From the NCBI RefSeq assembly GCF_958298935.1, contig NC_084921.1, forward strand, positions 44,735,001 to 44,799,000: DNA of 64,000 nt, read 5' to 3'. A program made the translations under genes and the position numbers. Positions within the stretch are counted from its first letter, which is position 1, and each line of letters begins with the position of its first letter. Shown piece by piece: positions 45,190 through 56,557 of the stretch. The notes beneath the pieces are model-generated. The model made no database searches. It was not told the origin of the DNA and saw only the letters and a list, made by a program, of their open reading frames with translations. Source of the DNA: Phragmites australis. Lineage: Eukaryota > Streptophyta > Magnoliopsida > Poales > Poaceae.

Positions 45190-45968
45190 AAATGCAAAAA
45201 CTTGTGTTCCTCATATACATTTCGTATATATATATACGAATTTCAATTTCCTACGCTCAACCGATTGCATGCAACAAAATCTACACGATAGATATACGTT
45301 GGTATACGTACATAGCACGATATATGAGCACCGATCTAGAGCGAAATGTTGAAATTTTGTAGAACAACCGAATCAAGTTCTAAACCCTAACAACCCAAAA
45401 AGTTGCAATGCAAATCGATTTAACCGAAAAAAATTGGAGGGATTGGATGACATACCTTTCTTCGCCTCTTCCCGCTCAAATCCCTTCCTATTGGGCCATC
45501 AAATCGGTTGGAATGCAAAGAGAGGGCGCCACGGGGGTTTTGGGTTCTGCCTCTGCTTCCTGAGGAAGAATGTGTGCTGCGTGCGGGAGAAGGGCCGGCG
45601 CCGGGTCTGTATAGCCCTCGGTCACGCCAAAGGGCTTGGCGTGACTGGAGTCGCGCCAGAGCCCTTGGCGTGACCGAGGGGAGACAGCCGAGCGCCTGTA
45701 TGCGCCTCTGTCGCGCCATTGAGCCTGGCGTGACTCCAGTTGTGCCACACCCTCTGGCGCGACTCAGGCTGTCACGTCGGCACGGCCACGTGGCACGGGC
45801 CGGACCGCCCGCAGACGTGGCACGGGAGTCACGCCAGAGTCTTTGGCGTGACGGAGTGGTGAGTCACGCCAAAGCCTTTGGCGCGACAAAAGGGGCCAGT
45901 TCCTGAAAATATAAATCCCGACAGACTATTATTAAAATATTAATTTAAAAAAGACTAAAAAAAAATTC
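45190..45968 (-). repeat. 3' TIR of the MULE, with its own dyad array
   Basis: Inverse of 30491-31274 over about 780 bp. Six dyads start at 45621, 45650, 45710, 45739, 45828 and 45863. The one at 45739 is degenerate (GTTGTGCCA arm). It carries the promoter and leader exon of the convergent minus-strand gene. The two TIRs differ most in about 45490-45570. Confidence 0.9.
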
Positions 45969-45977
45969 CAAGACGTG

Positions 45978-46384
45978 CAGGAGGGAAAAGGAAAGGACAC
46001 TGCTGAACAACAAATCTCAGTTTCAAGGAACTATACAGGCATACAAGTCTGTGAGTAGCTTCTTACTATTGACAGATAGGACACCATACAACTCCTCGTC
46101 CCATCGTAAAATTATACTACATAGATAAACAAAGCTGATGTCACTACCGATAATTCAGAGGGACGACAGCCTGATCTCTGGACACACCAGGATGGTAAAG
46201 GCAGAGTCTCCTTCTCCCGGCGTGCCTCAGCCAAATGCTAGCCATGACACCGCAAAACTTACACAACTTATTTTGGCCAATATAATAATGGTTACATCGC
46301 CTGGCTGGCGTTTCCGAAAAAGTGACTAGCGACACAGAAGCCTTCATATTTTGGTACTGTCATCAGATCTTGACTCGCTCCGTT
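45978..46384. other. Spacer between the MULE and the Plus-3 gene
   Basis: No gene; it probably includes the 3' UTR of the minus-strand Plus-3 gene. The MULE inserted within about 420 bp of that gene's stop codon. Confidence 0.5.
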
Positions 46385-49300
46385 CTAAGAATGAAGTAGC
46401 TCTCTTTCTCTTAGCTTCGTATCGAGTTCTTCTTTTGACGGTAGCTTCCAGTCACCCTTCATGGAAGCGGACCACCATGCCTTCAGCTCATCCTAGAGAA
46501 ATACGGAATTCATCATATACATAAGTTGCTACTCCTGATTGACGAGATCAAAATCGTTCCGTGTAGCTGAGAACTAGTAAATAGGAACTATTGGAAAAAA
46601 CAGGCTACAAATCTCACGTATGAACAAATGAAAGCAAAAGGAACTGGGAAAACTGTAATGAAGTTGTTATGGTGTCTATAGTGAGATATATATCAAGATT
46701 GACTTAATATATCCTTTAATGTGTTCGTGCTGTAATTGGTGAACTTTCAGTTACCATCCGACTAAGAAAATCAAGACATCAAATTTTTGTTTAGTAACAA
46801 TGTTGGTAAAAGTACAACCTTTTCGCATATCATATATTACCTCATGGAAGTCATGGTTGGATACAAAGCGGCAATCTACTTGGCAGGTTGAATTTCTGAT
46901 GGTCACTGAAAGGCGATTCCTATCCAGTGCTCCTGTAAGACAAATCCATATCATTTCCTCTCATTTTTATTTTACTATTTTGCCTCTCCTTGTTTAAAAG
47001 AAATGAACAACTCATTGTGCAGGCATATCATTTTCTGTAGCCATTCACCAAATTAAGCGTAATCGTTTAGTCATGTACCATTAAGGCGGGCAACATGGTA
47101 TCCAGTGCCACCCAATGCTTCCTCCCATTTACCAAATCGTAGTCGCACGAAAAAGCCATCTAAGGTGGTGTGCATGATCGGTGATCTCAACCATCTGTTA
47201 TGAATAACCAACATAAAAAAGGGTCAAGGATCAGCTTTTCAGTTCTTAGGATATTCCCTAACTTGAGCACAATTTATAGTTTGTCAACAACACTGAGACA
47301 TATCCATGTTTACATTAATTAGATCAATGGACATAGCATGGGAATCAACAGAACAGAGTATATAGATTAGTGTTTCGTTAGAGAAGATATACTCTAGTAA
47401 AATTTTAAACAAGACCTATGTTAGTAGTACCTCTGAAAGTCATTATAGTTGCAATGCATATGTATCATACATTAGAAGTCCTAATTCATTTCCTGAGAAG
47501 TGTGATTAGTCTTAATTTTTCTCAAGTACAGATGAAACAGGTGTTGTTTCACAAAAAATGGCTTTATGTGCTCTTTAGCTAAGGTGAGTTCTCTCAGCTA
47601 TTTTTCATGGTACAGTAATCTCTCTGAAACAGGCAGTAGCAAACAGTGACCATACAAGGTAACAAAGGATATATGACCATATACAATTGTACGATGAAAT
47701 GTTCCCTGACACCATTATTTACAATTATCCTTTCTTAAATGGAGAACATATTATGGAATACCCCAACGCAAGCATACATGTTTTTCATAGAAGTTAGAAA
47801 ATATTTAATCAACGGAATTCAAATGTGATCCCAGAAATCTTGTGGGGTACCTTATGATATCCAAGCGAGACAAGCGAAGCCTACATAAGGCTCCAAAAAC
47901 AACACTTGATTCATCACATAGATCATTGGGCATAATGCCATAAGGTACAATCTGCTTGTTATCTGGCAGACTCGCCATGGAATCTGAGACCCCTTCCTTT
48001 ATTTTTTCTCTTCTTCTATCAGTATCTTCAGCCGATGGGTACGCTTCTAAATTATCATGAGGAGCTACAGACTTTCCAGCTGTGTTCCCTCCACGATGCT
48101 GATGCTCACGCTCAGACAAAAAAATTCCTCTTGATTCTTCATTACTTCCAGTACACAATTGGTCCTTACCTTTGTCACCCATCCACAAAACTATCCTCCC
48201 ATTTCCGCTAGAAGATTTATGACTTTCTTGTCCCACCTCTAGTTCATCATGTCTCCTGTAACTAAAAGCAAAAGAGTTCGTTCTGTGGCTACGTCGTTTG
48301 GGCATTCCACGATCACTTGTAGCCAACCCTACTGCAGAGGTCTTTGCATGTATAAGTGTGTCCATTCTCTTTGCAAAAACGGCAGCCATTGTTTCAGATT
48401 GCTTAGGTTCCTCTGGAGGCATTGCTGGACATTTACTACTTGTTGTCCCATTGCTGCTTCCTTTGCTAGTAAAGTATTGTATATCATTTAATTCCTTCTC
48501 CGCATTAAAATTCTGAAGAGATGAACAATACAACTTGTCGTCCACACCCTTTGGATTGACAGCACAAAAGTCACTTTCTACATCGCATGCTGTCGCCTCC
48601 ATCCATTTCATCGATGTTTTTGGCAAAAACCGACTTACCCACAAGTTTTCAGCAAGACCACCTCTATTTCCTGTTGCAGCATTTGAACAGCCGGCAGGGC
48701 ACTCGTTTTGTTTTTCTTCTAGAGATTTGGAAAAAGACTTGCTGGAGTTGGACAGTTTCAGATTTCTTTCTGCTCTCATCGGGAAAATACCAATTTGATT
48801 GTGAAAATTTCCTCTACTGCCACCAGAAACCATCTGAAGCCTGTCAGCAGTTAAAGTCTCAGTAGCCACATCAAGAGTTTTTCTGCCCAGGTCAATCTGT
48901 TTGTCCATCATGGAGTTGCTACCCTTTAAATCCAGAGTTAGTTTATTGGGTACATGCTCAGTGCAATTGCTTTCTGGTTGATGACATATATTTCTTGAAG
49001 TTATCATAACATTATGGCTATACAAAGACTGGAAAAGAGAATTGAGGCCAACAGGCTGCAGATGAACGCTGCTATTGTTTTGGAGTGGCAGGGGAGGTGC
49101 TGCGGACTCCTCTCCTCTAGTTGCTGAAAACTTCTGATCAAGTGGAACAGCAGGAGTAGGCTCATCAAACATGGCTAATCCATTCGTGAGAGATGACATC
49201 CAGTTAAAGAAAGAGCCACCACATTTCTGCAATAATCCTGAGCAAGAACTCTCATTGTCTTCCCTTCTACATCTTTTTTTCCCAGAAGACATCTTGGCTG

Positions 49301-50799
49301 CAGAAAGCTCCGCATGCTTTCGCTTTGGGGCTTCTGTACTCGGACAGCTCTCTACGCTCTCATTGCTGTTATCACTCTCTTTCGTGTTGCTAACCCAATT
49401 GCTGCTATTGTACATAACCTTTTCTTTGCCCTTCTCAAGCTTTCTAGCATTAATGACGTACGCTGACTCACATCTTGCAACAGCATTAACACCAGATGCT
49501 GACTCACCTCTCGCAACAACAGGCTCATCCTTAAGACTTTCCTGAAGAAACTGATCTTGGTGATTGTCATGAGAACGAAATGCTGGAGTATGAATAATTT
49601 CCTTGCTTTCATTGCCCGGACATTGAGCATTTCTGTTGCCTATAAAACCTGCCAACTTGTCTGGGACTTCTCCTGCATCACACAACTTTCCTAAGGAAGA
49701 AGCTGACAGAGCATTCTCTGCGTTCTTTGGCAAAATAGAGTCTTTCTGACTAACTGCCTTTATTAATCGAGCACGCCAGGCATTAGTTTCCAAAGATCTT
49801 TCATTATGGACAGTAGTTGCACAGTAAACTTGTTTTTCCGAAATACTAGGCATGACTTCTTTTCTGGAAGCTGAAGCTGTAAAATGTCGTAATAAATATT
49901 TTGTTATGAACAAAAAAAAAGGTTTCTCTTAATTGATTTTCCAAAAATTAAGTATTACTGTGGTAAGTATCCTTGAAATATCTTGTGGGATCACTACCCA
50001 CTTCCATCTCCTCCAGCTTATCCGCACAGCAGTTTTCAGACCCTTCTTTCCCTTCGTTCATGAAATTGATCCCTTCACAGCATTCTACAAGTTAAGCATT
50101 AAAGAAAGTAGTCACTAAGGAAACGACCATCAGATTATAGAGAAGAAAAACTTTTTAGCCTTTTTTTGTTCTATATGGACTATGAAGTACCAGCTACCAG
50201 CTATTCTATACACGAATATTACGTGCTAGATGAAATGAACTGTCAAAAGTTAATGCAACAGAGTTCCCAAACAAACCTTAGAAAACAGAAGACTCTTAGC
50301 TTTGTTTCATAGTGTGCTGACTATATTAACGCAATGCTCTTTATGTTCATTAAAAAATAGACTTTCTAGCATGATGAGCAGCTAATTAGACCAATAAAGA
50401 GTTTGCAAAAATGATCAAAGAACTGTCTTCAAACTACTAGCTTGCAGAATTGGATTGTCTCCTAGACTTACTTGAATCTTGCTCCTGCGATCTCATAGAC
50501 GTAGAATGTGGGGCATCAAGGTTTGATTTTCTATTTGGACTAGCCATGGTCACTCTTCTCACTGAACTGTCGCTGCGAGTTCGTAGCTGCGATGGCATCT
50601 TTTCTGACACTCCTAGGGTGGCATCTATGTTATCACCACTCTTCCCAGCAGCCCCGCTTTCTTGAGGTGAAGATATTAGTATGCTCAACGTGTCTGCATT
50701 CCAACGCAGAGAAGCCTTCCTTGTGCTTAGGCTGGACGCTGCAATTTTAATGCTCAAACCCTCATCCGGAGACCACACCAGCTCAGAGAGAGGGCTCAT
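46385..50799 (-). CDS. Plus-3 domain nuclear protein, TZP-like (six exons, 931 aa)
   Basis: Exons on the minus strand: 50799-50472, 50084-49959, 49876-47851, 47194-47079, 46932-46841 and 46492-46385 (TAG). All introns are GT-AG and phases add up to one open frame. The N-terminus has LVWSPDEGLSIKIAASSL. The large exon 3 is Ser/Asn-rich and probably disordered; it has a basic stretch KKRCRRED (likely nuclear signal) and FFNWMSSLTNGLAMFDEP. The C-terminus is a Plus-3 domain: TTLDGFFVRLRFGKWEEALG, TGYHVARLNG, RNRLSVTIRNSTCQVDCRFVSN, then DELKAWWSASMKGDWKLPSKE. Plus-3 domains bind single-stranded nucleic acid or the transcription machinery. Domain layout and motifs resemble plant TZP (tandem zinc knuckle/Plus-3), a light-signalling growth regulator, but I see no CX2CX4HX4C knuckle. 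So it may be a paralogue or a knuckle-less form. No stop or frameshift was found. Confidence 0.85.
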
Positions 50800-51960
50800 G
50801 CCGAATTTTCAGACTGCATTTACACCTGCACCTGAATGTCCACAATAGGCCTTCAGCAGATTATATAAGATAAAGAGGATTGTTCACAGTACATATTACA
50901 CGCTAGAGTCTGCTTGTGCGCGATTAACAAGAAGAATATTGACGTGTAAACAATAATGGGAAGCAATATAGCAAATGAGTTAAACTATAAATATCAGGTG
51001 AGTGGGTATGATAATCTCTAGTACCATAGGGTTTTTTTCCTTACAAGTCGCAAAGGAACATGTTTCTATCTTCTTAAGCATATCAAGATTCAAGATCCAT
51101 CTGACATGAGGGGGGAAACGATATACTCATCTAAAAATGGAAACACCCATCTATACCCAATTGGGTAGTGTTTCGTTATAATATTACAAAAAAACAAAAG
51201 CTTAACCGGAAAGTAGAAAAATAAACAGCGTACACATAAAGAAGAGTAGAAGACGTCGGCAAGAAACTCGATTGGATTCACAAAAGAACGCGTAATTAGC
51301 CATCTCTGATGTCACATCCACACCTTCGGGAGTCATAGCGAATCAATACCATCTCATCTCAATGCATTCCCCCCATCCACCGCCCGCCAGTTCCTGCGGA
51401 GCCACACGGCACAGAGAAGCCGCCCAGGGACGTACACGAGCAGTGATCAATGGGATGGGGCGGGGGGGATTTAGCAGGCGGCGAAGGGAGGCCAAGGGGC
51501 GGGCATCCGGCCTGGCGAGTGTCCTGGCGCGGCGAATCTGAGAGCTGCGGGCGAGGAGGAGGAGAGCAGCATGGCCGCACAGCTTAGGGCAATGAGCACC
51601 AGGTACGTGAAGCGGAGGCTGCTCCACGTAGAGGCCGTGCGGGTCTGCGGGACGTGAGGCGGAGGCTGCTCCACGTAGAGGCCGTGCGGGCCACAGAAGC
51701 CGCTGGGCTGGGATGGGTTGGGCCCATGGACGCCCGAGCCCCGGAGCGGCCCGCCTGTCGGATGGGATGGCGTGCGGGTGCAGCGGTTTTCGATGAGCTG
51801 TCCGTCTCGTGGTAGGGCAGCGCGAGACAGGGATGCGATAGGACGATGGGACGGCAGCGAACAGAGTGAAGGATGCGCCCCGCTTTGGGCTGGGCCTTCC
51901 TCTTTTGGAACGCAAGGCTGCTCTTCCCGGTAAACCTAGGCACTTTCCTCGTCATTTTGA
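50800..51960 (-). other. Upstream region of the Plus-3 gene
   Basis: AT-rich DNA (50800-51300) is followed by a GC-rich block (51340-51950), the likely promoter and noncoding first exon of the minus-strand gene. A 190-codon minus frame in the block (51343-51915) is Arg/Pro/Ala-rich and not convincing as protein. A direct duplication of about 49 bp (GCGGAGGCTGCTCCACGTAG at about 51612 and 51661) lies inside it. Confidence 0.45.
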
Positions 51961-52058
51961 CATCACACGTCTCCTGTCTGCTTTTAACCGTTACTTTTTT
52001 TAAAAAAGGTCATTATTAAAAGTACAGTCATTTGAAATTTTTCATGACAAATCTATTA

Positions 52059-52312
52059 CTCTATCCGGTCATAAAGGTATGATGTTTTAAATAAAACACG
52101 GTCTCTGATACATAACTTTAATCACTATTTTCTATTATAATATATTTATAAAATCTATTGAATTTATGATACTATGAAAAAAAATTCAAGATAAATCTAT
52201 ACATATGATGTTAATTTTTCAAACTAAATACTTTGAAAGCTATTGTTAGTTAAAATTTTAAAAGTTTGATCAAATCTCTTCTTAAATGATATGTATTTAT
52301 GACTAGAGGGAA
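52059..52312. mobile_element. Stowaway-type MITE, diverged
   Basis: Ends CTCTATCCGGTCATAAA and the inverse TTTATGACTAGAGGGAA are flanked by TA (52057-52058 and 52313-52314). These resemble the CTCCCTCCG Stowaway/Tc1-mariner terminal repeat. 254 bp, AT-rich, noncoding. It lies just before the solo LTR at 52379. Confidence 0.65.
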
Positions 52313-52378
52313 TAAATCTTTTCATATGACAAATTTTAATACTTTCATGTGTATTAGTGTCAAAATCTTTTATCTATC

Positions 52379-53690
52379 TGTCAGTGACATGGGAACCAGG
52401 GGTCCTTGAGTCCCGAGGCCAAGACAGCAGAAGGCCACGTGGTGCCTTCCCTCGGGGACCATCTCTCCGAGGCCCGAGAAGACCCGGTTCCGGGAGGGCT
52501 GCTCGGGGCCATGAACAGCGGTCTCCGAGTACCCGTAGTTCCCCGACGACCTAAGAAGACCCAGTTCCGGGAGGGGTGCTCGGGGCCACGAACAGTGGTC
52601 CCTGAGTACCCGGAGTTCCCTGAGGATCCGAGAAAAGCCTGTTCCGGGAGGGGTGCTCAGGACCATGAACAGTGGTCCCCGAGTACCCGGAGTTCCCCGA
52701 GGACCGAGAAGAGACATATCCGAGAGAGGGCGCTCGGGGCTATAAATAGTAGTCCCCGAGCACCCTGAGTTCCCCGAGGACCTGAGAAGCCCCTTGCCGG
52801 TGGACCCCACAAGGGCTCAGTGGTGAGGTGTCAATTGGTGAGAGTTCCGATGCTGCATTTAAGAATGAGCGTGGCCTGTCACTTCCAACCACTCCCCCCA
52901 CGCCTGTCGTACTGAGTACGTCAGTCCTTGCCACAGCCTGGCGGGAAGGTATGGGGACATTTATTGCGACGGGTCCCCTCACACGTCACCTGCGGGGCCC
53001 GTAAGGGAAACGGCTGGGAGATATCATCGCTGGGCTCGAGGCGTATCGCCTGTCCCCCTGCTGTGTCAGACGTGCTCTGACCGAGCGGGCATGCGGGGTC
53101 GTTCGGCGGCGCCCGGTGGGCCCCCCTGCACTTGCTAAAGTTGGAGTAATGAGCGACGAGACCAGTCGAAGGCGCATTTTCAACCTTCTGTAATATCAAA
53201 CTGCAGCCCCATGATGGTTGCTTTCCATTTATGGCTCATGGGAACTCGTGCCCTCCTTTCTGGGCACGCCAAGCCTCCCAACAGGATAAAAGGGGGGGCG
53301 CACTTCGGAGAAGGACATGTTTTAGAAGCTCGAGAACAAGCAAGAGATACAGCACACAAGTCTGAGAAGGGGAGCAGAGGTTCACCAAGCTCGAAGCAAG
53401 ACCGAAGCTCTTGACTTAGATAAAAAAACCTTGTAACAGAAGAGATCCAGAGACAGACATTCCAAGAGCATTAATAGTATACACACAGGAGTAGGGTATT
53501 ATGCTTCGTGCGGCCCAAACCTGTCTAAAATCCCTCGAGCATTTACTCCCACTAGCAGACGATCATCCGTCCCGCCTACATCTCACATATTCGCATTAAA
53601 TCCACGTACGAGATAGATCCAGAATCAGCCCCCGGCCGAATCTTAAAGGGGTCCCTCAAAATCCCCGCTTAAAAAGTTCATCCTCCGACA
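52379..53690 (+). mobile_element. Solo LTR of a gypsy family related to the Tat element
   Basis: TGTCAGTGACATGGG to TTCATCCTCCGACA (1312 bp), with perfect TSD CTATC (52374-52378, 53691-53695). Its start (ACCAGGGGTCC(T/C)TGAGTCCCGAG) and its last bases match the 5' and 3' ends of the Tat LTR, but the middle differs. Four to five tandem units of about 73 bp (TTCCGGGAGGG(G/C)TGCTCGGG, GAGTACCCGGAGTTCC) fill 52470-52790. A TATA box (GGATAAAAGGGG) is at about 53284. No internal region remains. Confidence 0.88.
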
Positions 53691-53695
53691 CTATC

Positions 53696-54777
53696 CTTAG
53701 AGACATCTATTTACAAACGGAACGCATAAATTTTATGTGTTTAGATATTTTTCCAAAACATAGAGTAAATATCATGAGATCTATAGTTTTTTTGGCAACC
53801 TTTTTCTTTCAATTTACAAAACTAGCTTTGCACTAAGTATCACATAGCTAGGCATCGTTATGTCATGACAACAGGGCTAACACAGCACATGCACACACAC
53901 TGACACTGTGGCACGATTGGATATGTCAGCAGATGGGTTAGTGAGGAATGTGAGAGTATGCCTTGTAGGCCCTTGCTGCCAGGCTCAGCAATCTAAAGTA
54001 TGATTCAGTGAAAACTTTTTGCAAAGAAAGTGTAATTTTTGAGCTCGCAGAAAAATTGTGATTTTGGAGAAACCTCATAAAGGTGGTTGGAGTCGTGACA
54101 GTATAACTTCACTTGCAATTATTCAAACCATGGTATCCACCTACACATTTAGGTACACATAAGTGCATTCAATATTCAAATATGTGCTTGTTACGTTTGT
54201 CTCGTCAGACGTGTGATAGAGGGACACGCTTGCTTTGTGTTGAGTGTGGTATGCGTCTCCTAAGTAATTAAAAAAACAAAGATATAATATGTGAAATGGA
54301 AGAAAAATGTTGTTTGATATTTTAACCAAAATAAGCATTGTTTGTTGTATATGGATAACATATTGCTGGTGACAAAGATAGAGGTGTCATGGAATAGTGA
54401 AGTATAGCTTAGAACACGAAGACGAGCATTTTCCATGTGTTTTCTGATCAAATTTGTTTATACATTTTTAATTAGGGACAATCCTTTTGATTAACAGCCT
54501 AAAAAACTCTATGGTTCGATTAGAATGTACATCTATTTTTAATATAAAAAAGTAGTTTTCATCTGCTTTCATTGTAAACAAATAATTTGTCTTGTTACAT
54601 GAGCCACGTTGGGTTACCATCTCAAAATAGGTACATCAAATACTAACAAAGCAAAATTACAAATCAACCAAAAGGGTCCTCTTAGTCGTCGCGCTTCTTG
54701 CATTCTCGCATATGCTTGACGAACCACATATCAACTAAGCTTCAAAATCGCCTCTTCTAAATGCACCTCATCAGGTA
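53696..54777. other. AT-rich intergenic DNA, no gene seen
   Basis: No coding frame of note on either strand. Short minus-strand frames at 54141-54451 are low complexity. Confidence 0.5.
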
Positions 54778-55085
54778 GGGGCTATTTGGTTAGGGTTCAA
54801 ACAGAGTTAAATCAAATTTTGACTGTATTCTAAAAATTTGGTCTATATTTGGTTTGAGATCAAAATTTAGTTATGCCTCGAAAAATATTGGTCAGCTAAA
54901 TTTTTTCTATACCATTTCTGGACAAATCTCGGGCAACTAAAATCGTCCGCCAAAATTTTGACTGACAAAATTTTAGCTTGGTCTCGAACCAAACATCATT
55001 TTGATGACTAAAATTTAACACTACACTGATTTAGCCCGTGGTCAAATTTTAGTTTAACATATGAGATCAAAAACCAAACAGCCTC
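54778..55085. mobile_element. MITE with GGGGCTATTTGG ends
   Basis: 308 bp between GGGGCTATTTGGTT and the inverse AACCAAACAGCCTC, flanked by TA on both sides. The inside is rich in AAATTTT and CAAAATTT inverted motifs and noncoding. The ends resemble grass Tourist or related MITEs; the 2-bp TA flank leaves the superfamily open. Confidence 0.65.
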
Positions 55086-56557
55086 TATATGCGCTTGGCC
55101 TTCAGAATTTCAGTCAGCGTGGAGAAGGATGCAGTAACACCCTTTTCCTGACTCGCGAAAAGAAAAAACACACCGTTTCCTGAACATTGATCAACTGCGC
55201 CGGCTAGGAATCTTGGACTAGGCCAGCTGCAAGCGTGACATCAAGCCTGGAGCGGATCGAGCACGCGCGCTTAATCACGATTCCGACGCACGCTTATTGC
55301 CTAATATATACTAACCCGTTTAGATTAGGAAAAAGTTCATTCGATCTCTCTAGACTACTGTCTTAGACCGATTTTCTTCTCTAAACTCCAATACCAGATA
55401 TAAAATACCCCTCGACGATTAAAACCTGACAAAGTACCCTGACCAATCAAAAGCGGATCTTGATAAGCCGCTTGGAGAATAGAAAGATTATCAGTTTTTT
55501 TTCTTAAAACATGAACCAACTGGAAAGAAATGTCCTTTAATTTTTTGTGCTGGCGTGGCACCTACATGTCCAATGTTTGCTGATGTATCCTACTTGGACA
55601 TATCACTCAATTTCCTCTCTTTACAGATCAGCAAAATAAAATGAAATAATGCATTGGACCCAATATGTCAGCTTCAAACGTGGTTCTTTTTCCTCAGCTC
55701 ACTACCATGGCCCCACTTGTCATCTCCTCTCTCTCCCTTTCCTTTCTTCCACCTACCCGAGCAACCGAAAATTGGCACAACCACCCGTGCACTCCGCCGC
55801 ACCATAATCACGCACCCGGCCCCTGAGATGGAAACCGAGCATGTGCCAAGCCCCTACCTTTACTTTCCCCACATCGACCGGCCTAGCGCCGCCACGTGCT
55901 AACTCCCTGGATGGAAGGCCAGCGCGAAAGCCCCTTCTCCACGAAATCTGGAGTCAAATCCCACAAACCGTACTCCACATCCCCGATCCACCAACGTAGC
56001 GTTGCCCTAGCGCTCGTCTTCACCACCATCGGCGGGAGCTCTACCACACCCATTCACCATCCAAAGTGATCCTGAGCTAATCCATCTAACCCGAAGCACC
56101 GCATCGATGTCAGGATTCCAACCATGGCCTCCTTTTCATTCCCCAACCTCTAGAGCGCCGCCACAATGGCCACCTTCCTCTACCGCCGCCACACGTCATC
56201 ACGTTGTCGCCTTGATCCTTCTCTGGCCTAGACGAAGCCACCAACAACTTGAGAGACCTTCCCCTGCCGCTCGCTCCCCACATCCCCATCCTCGTCATCA
56301 ACCCAAAGCTGTCATTGTGCCTTCTTCGTTGGTTTGTGCACTCCTCTATGTGCCACTACTTGGATTGCGTACACCCACGGGCTCGGAGAGAAGCAGCCAA
56401 GCGATGGGCACACGCATGCCCGAGCCATCCTCTATTTTCCTTCTCCCTGCTATTTGCATATGAGGGGATTTTGCAACTCAGATGAAGAAGGAGCTGCCTC
56501 GCTGCCATGTAGATGCATCAACGAACCCAGGATGGTCCTTGTTGTATAGAAAGTAGA
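55086..56557. other. Intergenic DNA, no recognised gene
   Basis: A GC-richer part at 55780-56500 has Pro/Ser/Arg-rich frames on both strands (for example 56107-56463, +) with no known domain. The left and right edges do not show transposon ends. It stops at the Helitron terminus. Confidence 0.4.

Larger units (their letters stand above)
30491..45968. mobile_element. MuDR-type Mutator-like element carrying transposase, PMD and GRF-like genes (15.5 kb)
   Basis: The element starts GAATTTTTTTTTAGCC and ends with the inverse, and is flanked by a perfect 9-bp duplication CAAGACGTG (30482-30490 and 45969-45977), the TSD length of Mutator elements. TIRs are about 784 and 779 bp and highly similar. 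Contents: transposase gene (+), plant-mobile-domain gene (+), spacer with dyad arrays, and a convergent gene (-). Two later LTR insertions (31586-33148 and 36375-40515) account for about 5.7 kb, so the original element was about 9.8 kb. Every coding gene carries stops or shifts, but intact TSD and TIRs make it potentially mobilisable in trans. The two-ended, convergent layout with TIR-borne first exons parallels maize MuDR (mudrA/mudrB). Confidence 0.93.

Noticed and set aside
51343..51915. 190-codon minus frame upstream of the Plus-3 gene
   Set aside because: Arg/Pro/Ala-rich, includes a tandem duplication and shows no conserved motif. More likely leader or promoter DNA.
56107..56463. 118-codon plus frame
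   Set aside because: Starts with MSG but is Pro/Ser-rich and has no recognised domain, splice context or promoter.
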